Assembly: GCA_023418475.1 (NCBI GenBank)
Contig: JAEZZO010000053.1
Coordinates: 34,959 to 98,958 of the forward strand
Length of the DNA stretch: 64,000 bases
Direction of reading: 5' to 3'
Source of the DNA: Bacillota bacterium
GTDB taxonomy: Bacteria > Bacillota > Clostridia > Lachnospirales > Lachnospiraceae
In this document: positions 52,942 to 63,114 of the stretch, piece after piece
Layout: the number at the start of each line of letters is the position of its first letter
Numbering within the stretch: position 1 is the stretch's first letter
Program-made: the position numbers and the translations under genes
Notes under the pieces: model-generated
What the model was told of the DNA's origin: nothing
The model's input: the letters and a program-made list of their open reading frames with translations, nothing else
Database searches by the model: none

Positions 52942-53229
52942 ATGGAGTTCTTATCAAGATATGTTGTTTTGGTAGTTCTGGCAATCTGTTTATGTCTGGG
53001 ATATATCATTAAACATAGTATTTCATTTATCCCCAATATATACATACCTCTGATTATGGCAATTGTCGGAACAATTTTAAATGTATGGATCAACAAGTGG
53101 ACATTTACTCCGGAGATTTTACTGGGGGGACTTGCCAGCGGTCTTGCAAGTACAGGAAGTTATGAGATGATAAAAAACATTTTTGGAAAAGAAAAAACCG
53201 AAGAAGCTCTCACAGCACAGGAAAAATAA
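52942..53229 (+). CDS. Phage-holin-family small membrane protein
   Basis: Protein of 95 residues with two or three helices (about 5-25, 30-50 and a glycine-rich stretch near 62-78) and a charged tail (GKEKTEEALTAQEK), matching the phage holin layout. AAAGGAG lies 6 nt before ATG. No endolysin or other phage gene is near, so it is an orphan, possibly a domesticated holin-like protein. It ends at a hairpin and is not part of the nuclease operon. Confidence 0.72.
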   Translation: MEFLSRYVVLVVLAICLCLGYIIKHSISFIPNIYIPLIMAIVGTILNVWINKWTFTPEILLGGLASGLASTGSYEMIKNIFGKEKTEEALTAQEK

Positions 53230-53273
53230 GAAAAATATCGCATTCATACAGAGCAGCACAGGAAGGGTTAAAG

Positions 53274-53316
53274 GAAAGGATTGTGGGGAAGGGAAGACCT
53301 TACTTACAATCCTTTC
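53274..53316 (+). terminator. Hairpin after holin-like gene
   Basis: GAAAGGATTGT (53274-53284) and ACAATCCTTTC (53306-53316) form a perfect 11-bp stem, followed by an interrupted T-rich tract. Confidence 0.6.
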
Positions 53317-53468
53317 AGATTCTTATTTCTTAATTTATTCTGAAGATAGTAAAGTTTAATTTATTTCTCCGCTGTTTCGTGTTAAAATAATAAGATATGA
53401 AAAAAACGGCATCATCTTGCGTACAAACTTAACAGACACAGAAAGCTAACACAGAAATGGGGAAAAAC

Positions 53469-54533
53469 ATGAAATTTATACATATTGCAGATGTTCATCT
53501 TGGAGCGACGCCGGATTTTAACATGCCGTGGGGAGCCGAGAGAAAAAAAGAAATTTGGAGCAATTTTCACAATATCCTTAGTATTTGTAACAATGAGAAG
53601 GTAGATCTTCTATTGATAGCAGGTGATTTGTTTCATCGCCAGCCGCTTGTCAGGGAACTAAAGGAAGTGAATTATGCTTTCAGTAAATTAAATACAACAC
53701 AGGTGGTCCTGATGGCAGGTAATCATGACTTTATCAGTGATAGATCCAATTACCAGGGTTTTGAATGGAATGAAAATGTTCATATGTTTATGGAGGATAG
53801 AATTGGTGCATTTCATTTTGAAGAGCTTGGAGTTCAAATATATGGATTAAGCTATCGAACCAGAGAAATTACAGAACCCTTGTATGATATGGTCAGACCC
53901 CGGGACGATATGTTTATTAATATACTCCTTGCTCATGGAGGGGAGGAGAAGGATATACCATTTAATCGGAAAAAGCTGCTTGATTCCGGTTTTGATTATT
54001 ATGCACTGGGGCATTTTCACAAACCGGCGCTGATTTGTGACAGGATGGCTTATTGCGGATCACAGGAGCCGCTTGACAAAAATGAAACCGGAGAAAGAGG
54101 CTATATTCTGGGTGAAATAATTCAAAACGGAAGAGTCAAGAAGACAATAATTCGCTTTGTTCCAAATTCTATTAGGGAATATAAGAGATGTATTCTTACA
54201 GTAGATGGCAATACGACAAATGGTTCCCTTCAGGATCAAGCGAAAGAGGTCATACAGACAAACGGCACCTCTCATATTTATTCCTTTTATATTCAGGGAA
54301 TAAGGGATGAGGTAATTCACTTTGATAAAGAGGCCATTATGGAACTTGGTAATGTTCTTGAGATAGAGGATCAGTCGGTGCCTGACTATAATTTTGATGT
54401 ACTTTATCAGGAGAATGCTGATAATATCATTGGTATGTATATTAAGAAAATAAAAGAAAATGCGGTACACGATGAGATGGCCAGGAAAGCATTATATTAT
54501 GGAATGGAAGCGTTGCTTCATGCGAAAAATTAG
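53469..54533 (+). CDS. SbcD/YhaO-like DNA repair exonuclease
   Basis: Mn-dependent metallophosphoesterase of 354 residues that processes DNA ends with its ATPase partner. The five phosphoesterase motifs are seen: ADVHLG (7-12), AGDLFHR, AGNHDF, LAHGGEE and GHFHKP. The C-terminal ~140 residues are the YhaO-type cap. Start at 53469 has GGGG 6 nt upstream. The partner gene starts 27 nt after the stop. Confidence 0.93.
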   Translation: MKFIHIADVHLGATPDFNMPWGAERKKEIWSNFHNILSICNNEKVDLLLIAGDLFHRQPLVRELKEVNYAFSKLNTTQVVLMAGNHDFISDRSNYQGFEWNENVHMFMEDRIGAFHFEELGVQIYGLSYRTREITEPLYDMVRPRDDMFINILLAHGGEEKDIPFNRKKLLDSGFDYYALGHFHKPALICDRMAYCGSQEPLDKNETGERGYILGEIIQNGRVKKTIIRFVPNSIREYKRCILTVDGNTTNGSLQDQAKEVIQTNGTSHIYSFYIQGIRDEVIHFDKEAIMELGNVLEIEDQSVPDYNFDVLYQENADNIIGMYIKKIKENAVHDEMARKALYYGMEALLHAKN

Positions 54534-54560
54534 ACTGCTACAGGAAAGGTTTGATGAAAG

Positions 54561-56657
54561 ATGCTTTTTACGAAGCTTAAGCTTAATTATTTTGGAAAGT
54601 TCCAAAATCGGGAAATTGAACTGAAACCCGGAATTAACCTGATTTATGGAGATAATGAGGCAGGTAAATCTACCATACATACCTTTATCAGGGGGATGCT
54701 GTTCGGAATCGAGCGGTCAAGAGGCAGAGGCGCTTCATCGAAAGAAGATATTTACATGAAATATCTTCCGTGGGATTATCCGGGAGCTTATAGCGGAAGC
54801 ATGGATATTCAGATTGAGAATAAAGAATATCGCCTGCAGAGGAGCTTTCATGCAAATGATAAGAACTTTACATTAATGGAGTTATCAACCGGAAGAGAGG
54901 TTAAGCTGAAGGATGGACGGATCAGCGAACTGATACCCGGACTTACGGAAGGAACCTTTAAGAACACAATCAGCATAGAGCAGTTGAAGGCACAGACGGA
55001 CACAGAACTTGCCGCACAGGTTCGCAATTATATTACAAATCTGTCCATTACGAAGAGCAACGAGGTCGATGTGGCCAAGGCTGTCAGTTTATTGACGCAG
55101 CAGCGAAAGCAGCTGGAGACTATTCTAAATACTACAGAACTAAAAGATCTTCAGGAAAAGATAGAGGAAGGGATTGCAAACGAAGAGAAAATTGACCGGT
55201 TGACCATAAGGCTTCGTGAACTGCAAAAAGAAGAACAGCAAATTGTTATGCAAAAAAATGCCGTATCCGGTTCTATGGATAAGGAAGAAGTGAGAAGAAT
55301 GGAGCAGCTTCCGGCCATTCTGGAAAAATTCCGGATTTATCAGGATTATTGCAGCCAATGTAAATCCTTGGAAGAACAACTGCGGGAAATGGAGATTAAG
55401 GTAAATAAATTAGCCGTACAACAGCAGTCGACAGAAGAGGTAAGGGTTGATATAATAGAAGCCCGGAAGCTTCAGAGTGTACTTCTGGAACTGGAACAGC
55501 AGGAAGCGGGACTACACAGGGAAAAGAAATTACTAAATAACGCTGCGTGGAAGAATGGATTGCTTTGTTTCCTTCCGGCTATTATCCTGGCATGCATTAT
55601 TTTAGGAGTTTTACGGATGAGCATAACCAGATTGATTATTTCTGCGGTAGTTTTGGCAGCAGGCACAATAGGTTATGTTTTGCTTCACCGGAAGAATCGG
55701 AAGCAGGTACAGAACCTGGCATTAAGAGAGAGTACACAGAAGCAGAATAAAACAAAGCTGCAGGCCCGGATAAGGGATATATTGCTAAAATACAAGGTAT
55801 CCGGTCTGGAAGAACTGTCACAAAAGCAGGAGGAATTACTTAAAAATACCTTTACTTTAGAGCATGCAAAGGAACAGGAAAAGGAGCTTACCAAAAGAAA
55901 AACGGAACTGGAGGACAATTGTGATGTCCTCTATGATTTTATCATGAAGTACCTGCAGTATTTTATTCCGGATGAAGAGCTTACCGAGGAAGGGATAAGA
56001 AGGCTATCAGAGGCAATTACAGAGAAAAAGCGGGATACATTTCGCAAAGTAGCAGAGCTTAACAGACAGCAGGAAGGCTGCCGGATCAGTATGGAGAAAG
56101 TGAAGTGGGAGATGCAGGTACTCGAGGGAAATGAAGATGAATTGTTTCAAAACCGTGAGGAGTATAAGCAGGCGCAGCAAAAACAGATGGAGGCAGAAAT
56201 GGAACGGGAAGCTGTTTGGCTTGCTCTTTCTACAATACAGGAGTTATCCTCCGATATTCATGACAGTTTCGGACAGCAGCTAAACAATGTGGTATCGGAG
56301 ATGATCGGGAAGATTACCGGTCAGAAATATAGTGATCTTAAAGTGAATGAAAAACTTGAGGTTAAACTAGGCTGGAACAGTAATTATATTCTGTTTGATC
56401 GTCTTAGTACCGGCACAATCGAACAGGTATATTTTGCGCTGCGTCTGGCCATAGCTGATTTGCTTCTTGGAAAGGATAAAGTTCCGCTCCTGCTGGATGA
56501 TAGTTTTGCTTATTACGATGATACGAGAGTCAGGGCGGCTTTTGAAGAGCTTGAAAAAAGGCAGCAGGTTATTTTGTTTACCTGCCATAAGAGAGAACAG
56601 ACTATACTTGAAAAACTGGGCTTTCCGTATCATCTGGTGGATCTGTCATGCGGTTGA
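54561..56657 (+). CDS. YhaN-like SbcC/Rad50-type ATPase
   Basis: ABC-type DNA repair ATPase of 698 residues. Walker A GDNEAGKST (about 31-39) is at the front, with coiled coil about 190-300 and 390-570. Two adjacent hydrophobic helices (about 332-375, LCFLPAIILACIILGV and LIISAVVLAAGTIGYVLL) sit in the middle, a feature of YhaN proteins and unlike SbcC. The C-terminus holds the signature region FDRLSTGTIEQVYFALRLA and Walker B VPLLLDDSFAYYDD. It acts with the upstream nuclease. Confidence 0.92.
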   Translation: MLFTKLKLNYFGKFQNREIELKPGINLIYGDNEAGKSTIHTFIRGMLFGIERSRGRGASSKEDIYMKYLPWDYPGAYSGSMDIQIENKEYRLQRSFHANDKNFTLMELSTGREVKLKDGRISELIPGLTEGTFKNTISIEQLKAQTDTELAAQVRNYITNLSITKSNEVDVAKAVSLLTQQRKQLETILNTTELKDLQEKIEEGIANEEKIDRLTIRLRELQKEEQQIVMQKNAVSGSMDKEEVRRMEQLPAILEKFRIYQDYCSQCKSLEEQLREMEIKVNKLAVQQQSTEEVRVDIIEARKLQSVLLELEQQEAGLHREKKLLNNAAWKNGLLCFLPAIILACIILGVLRMSITRLIISAVVLAAGTIGYVLLHRKNRKQVQNLALRESTQKQNKTKLQARIRDILLKYKVSGLEELSQKQEELLKNTFTLEHAKEQEKELTKRKTELEDNCDVLYDFIMKYLQYFIPDEELTEEGIRRLSEAITEKKRDTFRKVAELNRQQEGCRISMEKVKWEMQVLEGNEDELFQNREEYKQAQQKQMEAEMEREAVWLALSTIQELSSDIHDSFGQQLNNVVSEMIGKITGQKYSDLKVNEKLEVKLGWNSNYILFDRLSTGTIEQVYFALRLAIADLLLGKDKVPLLLDDSFAYYDDTRVRAAFEELEKRQQVILFTCHKREQTILEKLGFPYHLVDLSCG

Positions 56658-56677
56658 CTTAGAATGGAGGCGTTATA

Positions 56678-59038
56678 ATGTCAAAAGGTAACAATAGCAA
56701 AAAAACAAAAGGAAAAATTGGACATAGAATTAAGATCAGTGTACAGTTCATCGTCCTGTTTACCTTGCTTGCAATATTGGGAGCGATACTGTATTTTTAT
56801 ATTAATTATGGAAAGACAATCCTGAAAATGCAGGCGCAAGCAAAAGAAATGGTAGACAAATCGACGGAAGACACCTTTCGCTCTTCACAAACCAGTGTAA
56901 TCTATGATAGTGATGGAACTTTGATCAAAGAACTTAAGGCGGAGAAGGATGTTTATTATATTAAGTATAATGATATTCCGACAGAAGCAATTGATGCAAT
57001 GGTAGTAACCGAGGATAGAAATTTCTTTGAACATGATGGTGTTGATTACTGGGCAAATGTCAGGGCTGCCATTACGCTGATTAAGCATAAGGGTGAAATT
57101 ACGCAGGGAGCCAGTACTATCACACAGCAGCTGGCTAGAGGCATTTTTCTTACCCAGGAGGTTACCTATACTAGAAAGATTAAAGAAATATTTGTTGCAC
57201 AGGAACTGGAGAAACTTTATACAAAAGACCAGATTATTGAATTCTATTTAAATAGTATTTATTTCGCAAACGGACATTATGGTATACAGGCAGCCTCACA
57301 GGCATATTTTGGCAAAGGAGTATCTTCCCTTAGTCTGTCACAGATTGCTTTTTTATGTGCAATTCCCAATAATCCGAGTCTCTATAATCCATTAACCAAA
57401 ATAGAAAATACATTAAAACGGCGGGACCGTATCCTAAAGCAGATGTATGATAACGGAAAGATTGATGAGGCTGCTTATAATAAAGCATTGTTTGAGACCA
57501 TTAAGCTTTCCAAGGATAAAGAAGGTAACAGGGATTATATTCAGACCTATGTATCTTACTGTGCAATCCGGGCATTAATGGAGCAGAAGGGCTTTGAATT
57601 TAAAAATCAATTTGCAAATGAAGATGAAAAAAAAGCTTATGATAAATCCTATAGTGAATTATATGACAGCTTCCAGAAGGATCTATATGTAAGCGGATAC
57701 CGTATATATACCTCTATCGATCTTAATAAACAGAAGCTGCTTCAGCAGGCAATTGATGAATCGCTCTCCGGGTTTACGGAGAAAAATGAGGATGGAGTGT
57801 ATAAGATGCAGGCAGCTTCCGTCTGCATTGATAATGATACCGGACGTGTTGTAGCGATTGTCGGGGGAAGAGGACAGGATTTGGGTGATTTTACCCTGAA
57901 CAGGGCTTACCAAAGCTTTCGTCAGCCAGGTAGTACCATTAAACCATTAATCGTTTATACACCGGCTTTTGAGAGAGATTATACACCGGCCTCGATTGTA
58001 TGGGATAAATATTCTTCGGATGGACCCAAAAATTCCGATGGACGTTATCTTGGGAAAATAAATCTGCAGACAGCTGTCTGGAAATCAAAGAACGTGATTG
58101 CTTGGAAGCTATTTAAAGAAATTACTCCAAAGGTGGGATTATCTTATCTACTTCGTATGAATTTTGCCAAAATCACAGATAGGGACTATACGCTTGCCTC
58201 TGCTTTGGGGGGTTTAACACATGGCGTTAGTCCCGTAGAAATGGCATCGGCATATGCTACACTGGAAAATGGCGGAAATTTCCGGGAGCCTACCTGTATT
58301 GTAAAGATTATGAATGCGGACGGAAAGGAAATTGTAGGAGATAAGATTAATACCAAGGATGTGTATGATCCCAATGCCACAAAGATTATGACGGAAGTTC
58401 TGACGGGTGTTCTAAAAAATGGTACCGGTAAAGGACTGGGACTTAAATATACGGTCAGTGCAGGAAAAACAGGAACAACCAACAGCACAAAGGATGGATG
58501 GTTTGTAGGGTATACCCCTTATTATACAACCAGCGTCTGGGTGGGTTACGATATTCCGAAAATGGTGGATAATCTGGCAGGATCGACTTATCCAGGAAGA
58601 ATATGGCACAATTATATGGATCAAATCCATAACCCTGCCATGAATGGCAAGTTTGAATATTATGATTGGAGATCTGTATTAAAGAAGAAGGAAGATATGG
58701 ATAAGCTTTCACAAACTCCAACGCCATCTCCGCTGCCGGAGGCCACGGCTGCACCTACTGCAACGAAAGAGCCTGATGCTTCCGGAGAAGATATTGAAAA
58801 TCCGGACGATACAGATATTGAAGGTGATACAGATGATCAGGATACGGGAGAGGATACGGGAGAAGATACGGGTGCGGAGGATACTTCCGGACAGGATACA
58901 ACAGGTGATACATCGGCCGGTGACGGTACTGCAGATGGAACAGCCGGCGGCAATTCTAACAATCAGCCAACTGTGAAAGCTCAGACACAGGGGGGAATTA
59001 CCGGTACGAATAATACCGACAGTGGTACAGACCAGTAG
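56678..59038 (+). CDS. Class A penicillin-binding protein with acidic tail
   Basis: Bifunctional peptidoglycan synthase of 786 residues. Membrane helix about 20-43. Glycosyltransferase domain (about 70-250) with VVTEDRNFFEHDGVD (catalytic Glu112) and QGASTITQQLARG. Transpeptidase domain (about 330-640) with Ser419 in GSTIKP, SKN and AGKTGTTN. The last ~95 residues form a Pro/Thr then Asp/Gly/Thr-rich low-complexity tail with repeats of EDTG. It follows YhaN by 20 nt and has GGAGG 6 nt before ATG. Confidence 0.96.
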   Translation: MSKGNNSKKTKGKIGHRIKISVQFIVLFTLLAILGAILYFYINYGKTILKMQAQAKEMVDKSTEDTFRSSQTSVIYDSDGTLIKELKAEKDVYYIKYNDIPTEAIDAMVVTEDRNFFEHDGVDYWANVRAAITLIKHKGEITQGASTITQQLARGIFLTQEVTYTRKIKEIFVAQELEKLYTKDQIIEFYLNSIYFANGHYGIQAASQAYFGKGVSSLSLSQIAFLCAIPNNPSLYNPLTKIENTLKRRDRILKQMYDNGKIDEAAYNKALFETIKLSKDKEGNRDYIQTYVSYCAIRALMEQKGFEFKNQFANEDEKKAYDKSYSELYDSFQKDLYVSGYRIYTSIDLNKQKLLQQAIDESLSGFTEKNEDGVYKMQAASVCIDNDTGRVVAIVGGRGQDLGDFTLNRAYQSFRQPGSTIKPLIVYTPAFERDYTPASIVWDKYSSDGPKNSDGRYLGKINLQTAVWKSKNVIAWKLFKEITPKVGLSYLLRMNFAKITDRDYTLASALGGLTHGVSPVEMASAYATLENGGNFREPTCIVKIMNADGKEIVGDKINTKDVYDPNATKIMTEVLTGVLKNGTGKGLGLKYTVSAGKTGTTNSTKDGWFVGYTPYYTTSVWVGYDIPKMVDNLAGSTYPGRIWHNYMDQIHNPAMNGKFEYYDWRSVLKKKEDMDKLSQTPTPSPLPEATAAPTATKEPDASGEDIENPDDTDIEGDTDDQDTGEDTGEDTGAEDTSGQDTTGDTSAGDGTADGTAGGNSNNQPTVKAQTQGGITGTNNTDSGTDQ

Positions 59039-59054
59039 GATTGTCACCTGTATT

Positions 59055-59133
59055 TGGCAATCATAGGAGGTTAAAGGCAAGTCCGGATGAACATATGCAC
59101 TTATATTCGTCTGCATAACCTGGATCAGGTTTT
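59055..59133 (-). repeat. Dispersed palindromic repeat A, copy 5 (joined to B)
   Basis: On the minus strand it reads AAAACCTGATCCAGGTTATG then CATATGTTCATCCGGAC, as in copy 1. Its boundary with repeat B (TTTTATTATATAAACGCG) is the same as at copy 3, although A is in the opposite orientation. Confidence 0.6.
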
Positions 59134-59253
59134 TATTATATAAACGCGCCGGGCTAAGCGAGTGTGCATCCGCCGGAGACTGTATAATTCTCACGCGGGT
59201 TTATATTAACCAAGATGCTGAAAAATCAGCGTAAGAATTTGACTCACAAATCT
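59131..59253 (+). repeat. Dispersed 123-bp repeat B, copy 2
   Basis: Gapless 123-nt match to 22109-22231 with about 10 substitutions. The ATATAAAC/GTTTATAT pair is kept; AATTCTCACG now faces CGTAAGAATT with one mismatch. Confidence 0.75.
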
Positions 59254-59257
59254 GAAT

Positions 59258-59308
59258 AAGGAAAGTGCCCAAAGTCGAATGACTAGAAGGAGGGGTACTT
59301 TCCTTTTT
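59258..59308. terminator. Terminator between convergent genes
   Basis: AAGGAAAGT (59258-59266) and ACTTTCCTT (59297-59305), with inner CCC/GGG pairing, then TTT. It separates the PBP gene from the minus-strand regulator. Confidence 0.7.
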
Positions 59309-59320
59309 AAATGGATTCAC

Positions 59321-59758
59321 TTAATTTTCCGTAGTATTCGTATTTTTCGATTGCTTTAACTCGAAATTCAACCCGATCTTTTGCATGACCTCAATAAACT
59401 TGTCTGTTTTAATCGGCTTTGAGGCATATGCTTCACAGCCATATAAAAATGCTTCCTGAACAAGCTCTGCTTCTGATAATGCGGTAGTCATAATAATTTT
59501 AACACGCTTTTCCGGTAGAATAAATTTATTTGTTTCGATATCTCTGATTGCTTTTAATACTTTAACGCCATCAATTTTTGGCATCATAATATCGAGACAT
59601 ATCAGATCATAAGGTTTTTTTTCCCGCATAGAAATCATATAGGCATCAATAGCCTCCAGACCATCCACCACAATATCACATTCACCAAACTGGGACAAAA
59701 AAGAACCTAAAAACTTACGGCTGGTCAAATCATCCTCAGCAATTAATATTTTTAACAT
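59321..59758 (-). CDS. Single-domain response regulator (CheY-like)
   Basis: Receiver-only protein of 145 residues: EDD (8-10), phospho-acceptor Asp56 in LICLDIMMPKIDG, Thr in MTTALS and Lys in ASKPIK. A short charged tail (KQSKNTNTTEN) follows and there is no output domain. GGAGG 5 nt before ATG 59758 fixes the start; the frame is open further upstream. It lies 130 nt downstream of a hybrid kinase and is its probable phospho-partner. Confidence 0.93.
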   Translation of the reverse strand: MLKILIAEDDLTSRKFLGSFLSQFGECDIVVDGLEAIDAYMISMREKKPYDLICLDIMMPKIDGVKVLKAIRDIETNKFILPEKRVKIIMTTALSEAELVQEAFLYGCEAYASKPIKTDKFIEVMQKIGLNFELKQSKNTNTTEN

Positions 59759-59888
59759 AATAACCTCCATTCTGTTATCAGACAGTACAAGAACTACGGG
59801 TAAGAAATGCTTTTTCAGGCAATTAGCATCCACCGCCTTTGCGGCATGCAACTTACAACTTCTTCATTACAAATTTATCATAAGGTTT

Positions 59889-62800
59889 TTATACATTCCA
59901 GGATTTTTTTAATATATCAAAACGATATTTCATTAAATTAAGGTTACTTAGAATATCATTATAATTACTTTTTCGGATGGATAATTCAATCTTAAAAGCG
60001 AGGTCCTTTAATTCCTCACTGTCAAGCTGACGAAACAAGTCTTTAATCTGATGGCTTAATTCTTCAGACTGGAAGTAATTGTTCTCGGAAACCATATGAT
60101 CTAGGTCATTGATGAAATGATCCAGCTGTACAATCATTGGTTTGGCCTCCTCGAAGGTTAGTATGGAGCTGCTGTTCACAAAGATGATTTCCCCATTTTC
60201 ATTGATAACTGCTTTCTCGGAAAAACCCATGACTTCCTTCCCACAGGTTACCGCTTTATCGATGGTAATCAGTAAATCTTCAATCTTTACCGGTTTTGAG
60301 ACATACTCATCCATCCCTATATTAAGATATTTTTCTCTGTCGCCGATTAATGCAAAAGCAGTAAGAGCGATAACAGGAATATGTCCCCGCACCGCTTCCT
60401 CGTTGCGAATGTGGCGTAAGGCCTCAACACCATCCATCTCCGGCATAAGGATATCCATTAAAATTACGTCGAATTTTGATTTCAGATAGTTCTCCACAGC
60501 CTCGATGCCATTATTTGCTACGACAACCTGGTGTCCCTTTTTCTGCAGTATCCCGGAAAGAAAGGTTTGATTAACGGGATCGTCCTCAGCGAGCAGTATA
60601 TCATAGCTTTTTAAGGATTGGTATTCCTTCCGTTCCACTTTTTGAAATTCTGTATTATTGGAAATAAGAAATGGGAGAATAAAGGAAAATAAACTGCCGC
60701 TTCCTTCATTGCTTTCTACCCACATGTGCCCGCCCATCATTTGAACCAATTGTCTGCTGATAATGAGACCCAGGCCAGAGCCCCCATATTTACGGGTAAA
60801 GGAGCTGTCGATCTGACTGAAGCTTTTAAAGAGCTTATCCAAATTCTCAGCCGAAATGCCAATTCCCGTATCTCGAACGGAAAATAGCAGATAGGATATG
60901 TCCGCTTTTCGATCCGTTTCTCTAACTTCAATCGTAATACTTCCCGTATTTGTAAATTTAATTGCATTATTGACCAGATTATTTAAAACCTGCTGAAGTC
61001 GTCTGAAATCTCCATATAAAGACAGAGGTATATCTGATTTTATGTTATAGGTTAAACTGAGCCCTTTTTCCGTAGCACGGACACGATGGATTTTATATAT
61101 TTCATTTAAAATAGCGTCCATATTAAAATTATCATTTACTATTTTAAACTTTCCGGATTCCAATTTTGAAAAATCTAATATATCATTAATAATACGGAGA
61201 AGGGAATCAGCACAGTTTTTTGCTGCAATCAGATTTTTATTCTGTTCCTTACTCAAATCTGACATTAGAGTTAAGTCAATCATTCCGGTAATTCCATTAA
61301 TCGGAGTACGTATTTCATGACTCATATTGGCAAGAAACTCACTTTTGGCGCGATTTGCGGTTTCCGCATCTTCCTTTGCCTTCACTAGTTTGTGCTGGCT
61401 TTCCAATATAAGCAGCTCGGCTTGCTTTCGTTCCGTAATATCACGGCAGATTGATAAAATTACATGCTTACCGTTCATCTTAAAATAATGTCCATTTACT
61501 TCTACAGGAATTTCTATACCAGCTTTGGTTTGATAAATTGTTTCATATACATAATGTTCCCTAGTAATCAGATTGTTATAGATTTCAGGAGTTTTATTCT
61601 TCATTTTATCAGAACTGATATCGGTCAGAGTAAGCTTTGTAAGCTCTTGCTTGGTGTATCCCAGTTTATTACATATCATTGCATTGGCGTCAATGATAGA
61701 GCAGCTGTTTTTTATTTCAGTAAGTTCGCTTAACACAATAAAATCAGTTGCGTTATCAAATAATTGCCGGTATTTTTCTTCACTGTCTTTCAAGGCTTGT
61801 TCAGTGACTTTTCGTTCGTTAATATCATATAATGCACCGATATACCCCGCAAACTTTTCATTTAGATCGTAGAAGGGAGAACCAAGGCTGGCTACCCATC
61901 GGTATTCTCCATCATTGCGCCTTATTCTAAATTCTGTTTCAAAGGAGTTTAATTGCTCGATAGAGGAGTGCAGCATATTGGATATACGCATTCTGTCTTC
62001 AGGATAAATAGATTTAATCCACGCCTGCTCCTCGGTTTTTTTTTCAAGCTTTATTCCGGTATAGCTAAGCCAGGTATAATTTAAGAAGTCATAAGTTCCA
62101 TTTCGATCGGTGCGCCATATCATTGCCGGAAATCTATTTAAAAGTCTGTAATTATAATTATTTATCCGGATTAACTGTTCTTCTCTTTCGATCAGCTGTG
62201 TAATATCATCCATAAGTATCATTACATGAATTCTTCCGGCAATATCTACCGGAACAAAGTTGATTTTAAGCCAGGGTTTAAACTCCTTGCCTTTTAGCAG
62301 TATAGTCTGTTGCAGAATAATATCATTACAGGGTTGGTTGGTCTGTATTACTTTATTGATATATTTTCGAATTTCACAAAAGGGGCAGAGAGGGCTATTT
62401 CCGCATCCTTTTTCAAAGCTGTTGATACAACCCATCACATCGCCGAGCCTTCGGTTAATTACCAGTGCTTCTTTTGTCCCCAGAGCATGAAGCAAACCCG
62501 GATTTATTTGTTTTATTACTGCATTATTATCAACCATCAGCATTCCGGAAGGAATAGCTTCCAAGGTAAGCTTCAAATTATTGTGTTCGATCTTTATTTC
62601 ATCTTCCATTTGTCTGATTCTGGTTATATCGCGGAACACAACAACTACTCCGCAAATAAGATCAGAGGCATCCTTTATCGGGGAATAGCTGGCAGAAACA
62701 TAGATTCTATTCCTGTTTTTTGTTAGCAGTGCTGTATTTCTTTTTAATCCTATTTTTGTTCCGGATGACAGCGTCTTTTTTAAAGGGCACTCAGAAGGCT

Positions 62801-63005
62801 CCATTGTATCCATGTCTACCAGGGTAAATACGGTATCTATCTTCCAGCCTGCTACTTCGGAAAACTTCCATTCCGTTAATTGCTCGGCAGAATAATTCAT
62901 AAAATCAATGTGACCTTCGACATCCGTTGTGATTACTCCATCTCCAATACAGGTTAAAGCTGCAACTAAATGACCGTTATCTTTGTCAGAATTATTTTGA
63001 ATCAT
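59889..63005 (-). CDS. Hybrid sensor kinase: four PAS, HisKA, HATPase, receiver, Hpt-like
   Basis: Soluble multidomain kinase of 1038 residues with no membrane helix. PAS domains at about 8-120, 125-250 (with CGNSPLCPFC Cys cluster), 285-400 and 405-530. HisKA has NMSHEIRTPI (His563), and HATPase has NLVNNAIKFT, DTGIGI and GSGLGLIISR. The receiver (about 800-920) has AEDDPVNQ and Asp851 in ILMDILMPEMDG. The last ~90 residues resemble an Hpt domain (LSHQIKDLFRQL, His about 985). A full phosphorelay to the neighbouring receiver is possible. GGAGG is 6 nt before ATG. Confidence 0.95.
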   Translation of the reverse strand: MIQNNSDKDNGHLVAALTCIGDGVITTDVEGHIDFMNYSAEQLTEWKFSEVAGWKIDTVFTLVDMDTMEPSECPLKKTLSSGTKIGLKRNTALLTKNRNRIYVSASYSPIKDASDLICGVVVVFRDITRIRQMEDEIKIEHNNLKLTLEAIPSGMLMVDNNAVIKQINPGLLHALGTKEALVINRRLGDVMGCINSFEKGCGNSPLCPFCEIRKYINKVIQTNQPCNDIILQQTILLKGKEFKPWLKINFVPVDIAGRIHVMILMDDITQLIEREEQLIRINNYNYRLLNRFPAMIWRTDRNGTYDFLNYTWLSYTGIKLEKKTEEQAWIKSIYPEDRMRISNMLHSSIEQLNSFETEFRIRRNDGEYRWVASLGSPFYDLNEKFAGYIGALYDINERKVTEQALKDSEEKYRQLFDNATDFIVLSELTEIKNSCSIIDANAMICNKLGYTKQELTKLTLTDISSDKMKNKTPEIYNNLITREHYVYETIYQTKAGIEIPVEVNGHYFKMNGKHVILSICRDITERKQAELLILESQHKLVKAKEDAETANRAKSEFLANMSHEIRTPINGITGMIDLTLMSDLSKEQNKNLIAAKNCADSLLRIINDILDFSKLESGKFKIVNDNFNMDAILNEIYKIHRVRATEKGLSLTYNIKSDIPLSLYGDFRRLQQVLNNLVNNAIKFTNTGSITIEVRETDRKADISYLLFSVRDTGIGISAENLDKLFKSFSQIDSSFTRKYGGSGLGLIISRQLVQMMGGHMWVESNEGSGSLFSFILPFLISNNTEFQKVERKEYQSLKSYDILLAEDDPVNQTFLSGILQKKGHQVVVANNGIEAVENYLKSKFDVILMDILMPEMDGVEALRHIRNEEAVRGHIPVIALTAFALIGDREKYLNIGMDEYVSKPVKIEDLLITIDKAVTCGKEVMGFSEKAVINENGEIIFVNSSSILTFEEAKPMIVQLDHFINDLDHMVSENNYFQSEELSHQIKDLFRQLDSEELKDLAFKIELSIRKSNYNDILSNLNLMKYRFDILKKSWNV

Positions 63006-63114
63006 TAATACCTCCTAATCTTTTTTTTGGAATAGATAATTGGGAAATGATATAGTTGCTCAAATAGTATACACAATAATAATTAACAGTTACTCCGGAC
63101 ATTTTAATTACTAA

